Shown here in pieces: positions 1 through 4,532 of a stretch of DNA of 5,743 nt. The position numbers and the translations under genes are program-made. The stretch is from an uncultured Bacteroidales bacterium (GTDB taxonomy: Bacteria; Bacteroidota; Bacteroidia; Bacteroidales; UBA932), in contig CABQAB010000137.1 of the NCBI GenBank assembly GCA_902461985.1, positions 1 to 5,743 of the forward strand, read 5' to 3'. Below the pieces are notes generated by a model. It saw only the letters and a program-made list of their open reading frames with translations, ran no database searches and had not been told where the DNA came from. Each line of letters opens with the position of its first letter. The stretch's first letter is position 1.

Positions 1-201
1 AGGCATAGGCTCGAAATCTTCCGGCAGGGCACTGTCGTCATACTCCACCACGTCAGGATAAGGATTGACACGGGGCAGTTTCAGACCGAAAACCTCAACC
101 GGCGGCACAAGGGACAGCACAAGCAGCAGGGTTATAGTGCCCACTGCATATACAAAACCGCTCCACGCGCCGTTATAGGACTTATTCACTCTTTTCCCCA
201 T
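1..201 (-). CDS. N-terminal part of a membrane-anchored protein (cut by window edge)
   Basis: The reading frame stays open from an ATG at 201 to the window edge, giving 67 residues with no stop. A short basic start (MGKRVNKS) is followed by a hydrophobic segment at about residues 15-36 (GFVYAVGTITLLLVLSLVPP), then a polar, acidic stretch (VNPYPDVVEYDDSALPEDFEP). This suggests an uncleaved signal anchor with the main domain in the periplasm. The pattern of a membrane segment, Pro-Pro, then GLKLPRVN resembles from memory the N-termini of Bacteroidetes membrane-anchored SGNH/GDSL-type hydrolases, but no catalytic motif is visible, so this is only a suggestion. The chosen ATG overlaps the end of upp by 20 nt and has GGAG 9 nt upstream. 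A GTG at 189 (8-nt overlap, GGGG 6 nt upstream) is the alternative. The overlap implies co-transcription with upp. The frame is well supported; the function is not. Confidence 0.72.
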   Translation of the reverse strand, partial: MGKRVNKSYNGAWSGFVYAVGTITLLLVLSLVPPVEVFGLKLPRVNPYPDVVEYDDSALPEDFEPMP

Positions 202-835
202 AGGCAAGGTCTCCGGCATCGCCCAGGCCGGGAACTATATAAGAATGACTTGTAAGTTCTTCATCTACGGCCGCAACCCAGAGGGTCACATCGTCAGGCA
301 AGGTCTTTTTCAGATGCTCGACCGCATACGCGCTGCAAATCGGGCATACCAGATGCACGTGTGACGGAGTTCCTTCCTCCAACAGACGGTGGTAGACGAG
401 TTCGAGAGATGCCCCCGTAGCCAGAACCGCATCCGCTATAATCAGGACCTTTCCTTCAGGCCTTATTGAACTCGAATACTCTATGTTCATCGTGAAATCG
501 TCACCCTTGCTGTATTTGCGGTAGGTCGCCACAAAAGCGGATTTTGCGGAATCGAAATAGTTAAGCAATCCCTGATGGAGCGGAAGGCCTGCCCTGAGTA
601 TGGCAGCGATTACGAGGCTGTCGTCAATAGTGGAGACCGTGGCCGTGCCGAGCGGAGTGTGCACATCCTTAGGGCTGTATTCCAAGGTTCGGCTTATTTC
701 GTAAGCGAAGATTTCCCCTACTCTTTCGAGATTCCTGCGGAAACGGAGACTGTCTTTCTGGACGGATTTGTCACGCATCTGGGCGACGAAAACATTGAGC
801 ACGGTGTTATGCTCACCGAGATTCACGAACTTCAT
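182..835 (-). CDS. upp: Uracil phosphoribosyltransferase (UPRTase family), divergent PRPP loop
   Basis: This cytoplasmic salvage enzyme family converts uracil plus PRPP to UMP and pyrophosphate. The 217 residues fit the family's usual length of about 210. Visible landmarks are ILRAGLPLHQGLLNYF (residues 79-94), the YRK segment near 105-107, the PRPP-binding loop (D135-A-V-L-A-T-G-A-S143), AAVDEELTSHSYIVPGL (188-204) and the uracil-binding C-terminal motif PGLGDAGDLAYG (202-213). The PRPP loop differs from the common DPMLATGGS form: Pro, Met and the second Gly are replaced by Ala, Val and Ala, while the Asp, the LATG core and the Ser are kept. The start ATG at 835 gives the expected MKFVNLGEHN opening. 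There is no clear Shine-Dalgarno sequence (AATTCCC before ATG), which is normal in Bacteroidota. A Bacteroidetes-type promoter lies just upstream. The next gene overlaps its 3' end. Family membership is firm; uracil as the in vivo substrate is inferred. Confidence 0.9.
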   Translation of the reverse strand: MKFVNLGEHNTVLNVFVAQMRDKSVQKDSLRFRRNLERVGEIFAYEISRTLEYSPKDVHTPLGTATVSTIDDSLVIAAILRAGLPLHQGLLNYFDSAKSAFVATYRKYSKGDDFTMNIEYSSSIRPEGKVLIIADAVLATGASLELVYHRLLEEGTPSHVHLVCPICSAYAVEHLKKTLPDDVTLWVAAVDEELTSHSYIVPGLGDAGDLAYGEKSE

Positions 836-855
836 GGGAATTGCGATTTATGCTA

Positions 856-888
856 CAAAAATAAGAAACTGTTTTGATATTTGTCATA
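856..888 (-). promoter_or_regulatory. Bacteroidetes-type (sigma-ABfr) promoter for upp
   Basis: On the minus strand, TATTTTTG (863 to 856) matches the Bacteroidetes -7 consensus TAnnTTTG exactly. The tetramer TATG (888 to 885), 21 nt upstream, is one mismatch from the -33 consensus TTTG, and the spacing is within the usual 19-21 nt. Initiation would fall at about 850-846 and give a leader of roughly 10-15 nt before the upp ATG at 835. The promoter sits just after the radC terminator, so upp and the gene after it probably form their own transcription unit. Promoter assignment is by consensus only. Confidence 0.6.
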
Positions 889-897
889 TACTTCACC

Positions 898-915
898 AAA
901 AAGCCGGATTCCGGC
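898..915 (-). terminator. Rho-independent terminator of radC
   Basis: The minus strand reads GCCGG-AAT-CCGGC followed at once by TTTTT. That is a perfect 5-bp G+C stem with a 3-nt loop and a U-tract, starting 7 nt after the radC stop codon (923-925). The stem is short, but composition, position and the following promoter all fit termination of the radC transcript. Confidence 0.68.
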
Positions 916-922
916 CGCAATT

Positions 923-1609
923 TCAGAATTTCTGTTCAGTTTCATCAGCAAAACTGAACCATGAATCCCCGGCGATTATGATATGGTCGAGCAGGCTGAC
1001 TTCTATGGATGACAGAGCCTTGCGCAGATTCGCCGTGCTGTCCATATCCGCCTTGCCCGGCAAAGGACAGCCTGAGGGATGGTTGTGGAAAAGTATGACC
1101 GCGGCAGCCTTTTTCTCCAAGGCCAGCCTGGCGACTATCCTGCTGTCCATCGCGGTTATCGCGATACCTCCGGAACTGATTCTCACCTTGTCTATAACCT
1201 TGTTTTTCCGGTTCAGGAACATTGCCCAACATTCCTCATGGTCCAGCACACGCATGGACGGGGACATGAGAGAGCAGGCGGAGCGGGAGTCCTTTACGGA
1301 GGCGACACCTTCCAAAGCCTTTTCCGCGGCACAGCGTCTGCCCAGTTCAAAGGCGGCACAGACAGAAGCGGCCTTGCCGAAGCCTATACCCTTGATTTCA
1401 CACAGTTTCTCCGCCGATGCCGCCGACAATCTGCACAGCTTGCCGGAAAAGGCGGAATAGAGATTGCGAGACAGTTCGAGTACATTCATGCTCCCGGAGC
1501 CTGTATGCAGCAGAATCGCAAGCAGCTCTACATCCGTCAGGGATTCCAGTCCCCTCTCCTTCATCTTTTCCCGGGGTCTTTCGTCCCGGAACATTTCCAT
1601 AATCTTCAT
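923..1609 (-). CDS. radC: RadC family JAB/JAMM domain protein
   Basis: The 228 residues match the length and layout of the RadC (UPF0758) family. The N-terminal domain opens with DERPREKMKERG (9-20) and LTDVELLAILLHTGSG (24-39). A helix-hairpin-helix-like segment follows (LCEIKGIGFGKAA, 69-81). The C-terminal JAB/MPN domain has the JAMM zinc motif: a Glu at 125/126 (HEECWAMFLNRKNKVI), H175-N-H177-P-S-G, and D188 eleven residues after H177, so the metal ligands are intact. The residue after the HNHPSG motif is Cys181 where Asp is common. Biochemical function is not settled: the historical link to DNA repair in E. coli has been questioned, and the fold predicts a metallo-isopeptidase or protease-like enzyme. 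The ATG at 1609 gives the family's standard N-terminus; M4 at 1600 is a minor alternative. No Shine-Dalgarno is visible. The start codon lies 5 nt after a terminator-like hairpin (see 1615-1645), which makes its expression puzzling. Confidence 0.93.
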   Translation of the reverse strand: MKIMEMFRDERPREKMKERGLESLTDVELLAILLHTGSGSMNVLELSRNLYSAFSGKLCRLSAASAEKLCEIKGIGFGKAASVCAAFELGRRCAAEKALEGVASVKDSRSACSLMSPSMRVLDHEECWAMFLNRKNKVIDKVRISSGGIAITAMDSRIVARLALEKKAAAVILFHNHPSGCPLPGKADMDSTANLRKALSSIEVSLLDHIIIAGDSWFSFADETEQKF

Positions 1610-1614
1610 GGCAC

Positions 1615-1645
1615 AAAAAAATTGCGCCCCAAGTCGGAGTGCAAT
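1615..1645 (-). terminator. Terminator-like hairpin after the rnf operon, abutting radC
   Basis: On the minus strand the order is ATTGC, A, CTCC, loop GACTT, GGGG, C, GCAAT, then a run of T through 1615. The stem has 9 pairs, including one G-U, interrupted by one A-C mismatch. The U-run follows directly. It lies 65 nt after the rnfA stop and so probably ends the rnf transcript. The T-run ends only 5 nt before the radC ATG (1609). The hairpin could therefore also sit in a radC leader as an attenuator. Read on the plus strand the stem is weaker (a C-A mismatch) and the tail is TTTATT, so the minus direction is preferred. Confidence 0.62.
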
Positions 1646-1710
1646 TTATTCAAAATATTCCGATATCCAAGTGCCCTGCGGGAAAAACTTGCCGCAAAAG
1701 CCGGCGGGAA

Positions 1711-2313
1711 CTATTTCACAAGTCCGGAGAAACCCATGAAAGCCATTGCCATAATGCCAGCTGAAATAAGGGCGATAGGAATGCCCTTGAAAGCCTTCGG
1801 CACGGAGTTCAAAGCCAGAGTCTCGCGGATTCCAGCGAAGAGCACCATCGCAAGGCCATAGCCTACGGCCGTCGAAAGCGCATACACAAGTGATTCCACA
1901 AGATTGAGCATGTGAGGCTCGCCGCCGAAAGTGAATTCTTTGGTGACCACAATCAAGGCCACACCGAGAACGGCACAGTTGGTCGTAATCAGCGGAAGGA
2001 ATATACCCAAAGCCGAATAGAGGGACGGGCTCACCTTTTTCAGTACGATTTCCACCATCTGCACCAAAGCCGCAATCACGAGAATGAATGCTATGGTCTG
2101 CAGAAATTCAATCTGAAGAGGCTGCAGCACATAGACCTGAAGCAGATAAGTGACCAAAGTCGCGAGAGTGATGACGAAGCAGACTGCTCCCGACATGCCC
2201 ACGGCGGTGGAAAGCTTGTTTGAAACTCCGAGGAACGGACATATTCCCAAGAACTGGGACAGAACGATATTGTTTACGAATATCGCAGATACTATTATTA
2301 TCAAATATTCCAT
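1711..2313 (-). CDS. rnfA: Rnf complex subunit RnfA (membrane, 2Fe-2S ligands)
   Basis: RnfA is an integral membrane subunit of the ferredoxin:NAD+ oxidoreductase, homologous to NqrE of Na+-NQR. The 200 residues are highly hydrophobic with about six membrane segments. The opening [20 protein letters not shown] and the two cysteine motifs GICPFLGV (Cys25) and [10 protein letters not shown] (Cys113) are typical. In Rnf and Nqr structures the equivalent cysteines of the RnfA/RnfE pair hold a 2Fe-2S cluster in the middle of the membrane. The region [16 protein letters not shown] (151-166) is also characteristic. The homologous subunit RnfE has the matching Cys motifs but diverges at MCPTLAT, which separates the two. 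The ATG at 2313 follows the rnfE stop by 11 nt with only a weak purine-rich site (AGACCGGAATT). It is the last gene of the operon here and is followed by a 101-nt gap. Confidence 0.95.
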   Translation of the reverse strand: MEYLIIIVSAIFVNNIVLSQFLGICPFLGVSNKLSTAVGMSGAVCFVITLATLVTYLLQVYVLQPLQIEFLQTIAFILVIAALVQMVEIVLKKVSPSLYSALGIFLPLITTNCAVLGVALIVVTKEFTFGGEPHMLNLVESLVYALSTAVGYGLAMVLFAGIRETLALNSVPKAFKGIPIALISAGIMAMAFMGFSGLVK

Positions 2314-2324
2314 AATTCCGGTCT

Positions 2325-2927
2325 CTATTTGTTGTCAGATGATTTCCTGCGCTCAGTGAACTTCCTGAAAAGGACTATGAGATAGCCCAAGACGAGGAAT
2401 GCACCCGGAGCAAGAACGAATACGAGGACACCGTCAGCATCGAAAGGTTTCCAGTCGAAAAGCGAGAGGTTGCCAAGAAGTTCACGGACGAGTCCAAGGA
2501 CTGTGAGGGCTATGGTGAATCCGAGTCCTATACCGATTCCGTCACAGGCCGACTCGAGCACGGTGTGCTTGTTTGCAAAGGCTTCAGCCCTGCCCAAGAC
2601 GATGCAGTTCACTACGATAAGGGGAATGAACAGGCCGAGTGTGTCGTAGACCGCAGGCAGATAGGCCTGCATAAGGAACTGGAGTACAGTCACGAACGTT
2701 GCGATGACAACGATGTATGAAGGAATGCGGACTTTGTCCGGGATGAACCTTGCGATTGCGGATATGGTCATATTGGACAGGACGAGGACGAAAAGGGTCG
2801 CCAGTCCCATGCTCATACCGTTGATTGCGGAAGTTGTCGTAGCCAAAGTAGGACACATTCCCAAAAGAAGAACGAAAGTAGGGTTCTCCTTTATTATACC
2901 GTTAAGGATATATTTCCACTTACTCAT
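2325..2927 (-). CDS. rnfE: Rnf complex subunit RnfE (membrane, 2Fe-2S ligands)
   Basis: RnfE is the second of the two paralogous membrane subunits (homologous to NqrD), paired with RnfA in inverted topology. From the chosen start the protein has 200 residues and about six membrane segments. The opening [20 protein letters not shown], the motif [19 protein letters not shown] (23-41, Cys25) and [13 protein letters not shown] (106-118, Cys108) are diagnostic; the two Cys are the expected 2Fe-2S ligands. The frame also offers an ATG at 2942, but the ATG at 2927 is preferred. It has a strong Shine-Dalgarno (GGAGG, ending 8 nt upstream) and gives the family-typical MSKWK N-terminus. With this start the gene overlaps the end of rnfG by 8 nt, which suggests translational coupling. 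The C-terminus is a short basic and polar tail ([13 protein letters not shown]), likely cytoplasmic by the positive-inside rule. Confidence 0.95.
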   Translation of the reverse strand: MSKWKYILNGIIKENPTFVLLLGMCPTLATTTSAINGMSMGLATLFVLVLSNMTISAIARFIPDKVRIPSYIVVIATFVTVLQFLMQAYLPAVYDTLGLFIPLIVVNCIVLGRAEAFANKHTVLESACDGIGIGLGFTIALTVLGLVRELLGNLSLFDWKPFDADGVLVFVLAPGAFLVLGYLIVLFRKFTERRKSSDNK

Positions 2928-3537
2928 TTGTATTTCCTCCATCGTTTGCAGTTTCTTCAGTTTCTGTCTGCGTTTCCTGCGCAGAGATGGTCCGGGCTAT
3001 CGCCACAGCCTTCGCCACGGCCTTGACATAGGCCCGTGAAGTGATGGTGGCGGCAGTGATTGCGTCAATGCCTCCCTTGTCCTGGCGGACGGCAAGCGCG
3101 GTGGCTTCAGGGTCAAGGCTCCTGAACTGCGATGCGAAACTTTCCTCGGTGCATTTGGCACCCAGTCCCGGGGTCTCGCTGTGGGCGAGGACTTTGGTAT
3201 TGTAAACCGTTCCGTCAGCAAGGACGCCGACCATAAGGCTTACCGGACCGCCGAAACCGCCCTCTGCAGATTTCACTGCATAGCCGAGAACATTGCCCTC
3301 GGCATCGTAGACTTCATAATAATTGCAGCCTTTTCCGTCAAACTCCACTGTCTTTTCCGCTGACGCGCTTTCAAATGCAGGAAGAACCTCGGCAATGGCC
3401 TCGTTGAGTTTCTTTGCCGCCGCATCTTCGATAGGCTGCTTTGTGACCGCATATACGGCTGCAAGCAGGGACGAGCACACTAAACAAATCAGTGTGAGAC
3501 AGATGAGCATATTCTTGAATGATGATTTAAGTGCCAT
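2920..3537 (-). CDS. rnfG: Rnf complex subunit RnfG (covalent FMN protein)
   Basis: RnfG is the single-span membrane subunit with a periplasmic FMN-binding domain (homologous to NqrC). Of its 205 residues, 11-30 form the membrane anchor (LICLTLICLVCSSLLAAVYA). The FMN-binding domain includes GYAVKSAEGGFGGPVSLMVG (85-104), the signature HSETPGLGAKC (119-129) and the acceptor motif DAITAAT at 158-164. Thr164 aligns with the threonine that the flavin transferase ApbE links to FMN in the consensus Dxx(S/T)GAT; Ala162 replaces the usual Gly. The last ~20 residues are a Thr/Glu-rich polar tail ([18 protein letters not shown]) whose final codons also hold the rnfE Shine-Dalgarno. The start at 3537 is 1 nt after the rnfD stop and has GGGAGG about 7 nt upstream, inside the last rnfD codons. 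The next gene overlaps by 8 nt. No apbE gene is in the window. Confidence 0.95.
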   Translation of the reverse strand: MALKSSFKNMLICLTLICLVCSSLLAAVYAVTKQPIEDAAAKKLNEAIAEVLPAFESASAEKTVEFDGKGCNYYEVYDAEGNVLGYAVKSAEGGFGGPVSLMVGVLADGTVYNTKVLAHSETPGLGAKCTEESFASQFRSLDPEATALAVRQDKGGIDAITAATITSRAYVKAVAKAVAIARTISAQETQTETEETANDGGNTNE

Positions 3538-3538
3538 A

Positions 3539-4504
3539 TCAAGCCCTCCCGTATTTTCTCTGGTGGAACGCCTTGTTTATGAGCGGAACTACCATGTTCA
3601 TAATAAGAATCGCGAATGACACGCCTTCCGGGTATGCCCCGAAGCAGCGGATAAGCATGGTCAGGAGTCCGATTCCGATTCCGTATATCACTCCGCCCCA
3701 GTCACTCATAGGAGAGGTGACATAATCCGTGGCCATGAAAATGGAACCGAGAAGCAGACCGCCGCTCAGAAGGCTGACGCCGACATATCCGCCTATTGCA
3801 GCCGGGCCCATAGTGACTCCGGAGTATATGGCTGCGAATATTGCGACTGTACCGAGAATGGAAAGCGTTATCCAAGGTTTGATGACCTTGCGGGCAAGGA
3901 GGTAGACGAAACCTGCAATCAGGGCGAGTGCGGAAAGTTCACCCGCAGACCCGCCGAAGGTGTTGAGCAGAAGGAGTTTCCAGTCCAAAGCGGCAAGGTT
4001 CTCAAAACCTGATTCCTTGATTGTTCCCAGAATGGTCGGACCGGAAACGGCATCGACGCTTCCGAAGAGTCCGGTCGGGACATAGGCCCAGTCGGTCATG
4101 GCCTGAGGGAATGAAAGAAGCAGGAAAACACGGGCTGCGATGGCAGGGTTGAAGATATTCTGTCCGAGACCTCCGAAAGTCATTTTGACCACTCCGATTG
4201 CGAAAACGCCTCCTATTACCATAATCCACCATGGACAGGAAACAGGCACGTTGAGCGCGAGAAGGACGCCTGTGACAATGGCTGAATGGTCTTTGACCGT
4301 ACCCGGCTTTTTCAGGAGGAATCTGGTAATCAGTTCTTCCGTAGCCATACAGGTGATGATGCTGACGCCGAGCAGCAGAAGTTCTTTCCAGCCATAAAGC
4401 AGGCATGAAAGAATCACGGCCGGGAGCAGCGCGATTAACACATCCGTCATCAGTCTCTTTGTGGTGAGACTGCCGTGAAGATGCGGTGATGGTGATACTA
4501 TCAT
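3539..4504 (-). CDS. rnfD: Rnf complex subunit RnfD (membrane, covalent FMN)
   Basis: RnfD is the large polytopic membrane subunit (homologous to NqrB) that carries a covalent FMN and is thought to form part of the ion-translocation path. The 321 residues open with MIVSPSPHLHG and TKRLMTDVLIALLPA, both typical. KDHSAIVTGVLLALNVP (71-87) and MTFGGLGQNIFNPAIAARVF (108-127) are strongly conserved family blocks. The acceptor motif is DAVSGPT (151-157), so Thr157 is the expected FMN site; Pro156 stands where Ala is usual. MATDYVTSPMSDWGGVIYGI (257-276) is another family block. An in-frame ATG at 4549 would add 15 residues (MPPPRRNNFPKIFRI) and overlap rnfC by 23 nt. The ATG at 4504 is chosen because it gives the standard N-terminus and clears the rnfC stop by 22 nt. 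No Shine-Dalgarno is seen there; an A+T-rich inverted repeat occupies the spot. Confidence 0.95.
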   Translation of the reverse strand: MIVSPSPHLHGSLTTKRLMTDVLIALLPAVILSCLLYGWKELLLLGVSIITCMATEELITRFLLKKPGTVKDHSAIVTGVLLALNVPVSCPWWIMVIGGVFAIGVVKMTFGGLGQNIFNPAIAARVFLLLSFPQAMTDWAYVPTGLFGSVDAVSGPTILGTIKESGFENLAALDWKLLLLNTFGGSAGELSALALIAGFVYLLARKVIKPWITLSILGTVAIFAAIYSGVTMGPAAIGGYVGVSLLSGGLLLGSIFMATDYVTSPMSDWGGVIYGIGIGLLTMLIRCFGAYPEGVSFAILIMNMVVPLINKAFHQRKYGRA

Positions 4505-4510
4505 AATTCT

Positions 4511-4532
4511 AAATATTTTCGGAAAATTATTT
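4511..4532 (-). repeat. A+T-rich inverted repeat at the rnfC/rnfD junction
   Basis: The minus strand reads AAAT-A-ATTTT-CCG-AAAAT-ATTT: nine A-T pairs around a 3-nt CCG loop with one bulged A. It spans the rnfC stop codon (4527-4529) and ends 6 nt before the rnfD ATG, where a ribosome binding site would lie. The pairing is visible, but being all A-T it is weak. A functional role is unproven. Confidence 0.35.

Noticed and set aside
1652..1659. ATATTTTG (minus) as a -7 promoter element for radC
   Set aside because: It lacks the leading TA of TAnnTTTG, and no TTTG-like -33 element lies 19-21 nt upstream. Any transcript from it would run straight into the hairpin at 1645-1615.
1680..1709. G+C-rich partial dyad just after the rnfA stop (GCCG/CGGC and GCGG/CCGC pairings) as the rnf terminator
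   Set aside because: Stems are only about 4 bp with competing pairings and the following T-run is interrupted; the hairpin at 1615-1645 is a much better candidate.
768..1861. Long plus-strand open frames (230 and 260 codons) opposite upp, radC and the rnfA end
   Set aside because: They are antisense shadows: composition is Arg/Ser/Pro-rich without any recognisable domain, they run across intergenic DNA and a terminator, and the minus-strand genes have complete family motifs.
2928..2942. Longer RnfE start at 2942
   Set aside because: The 5 extra residues come from translating the Shine-Dalgarno region itself (GGAGG encoded within them); the ATG at 2927 is correctly spaced from that site.
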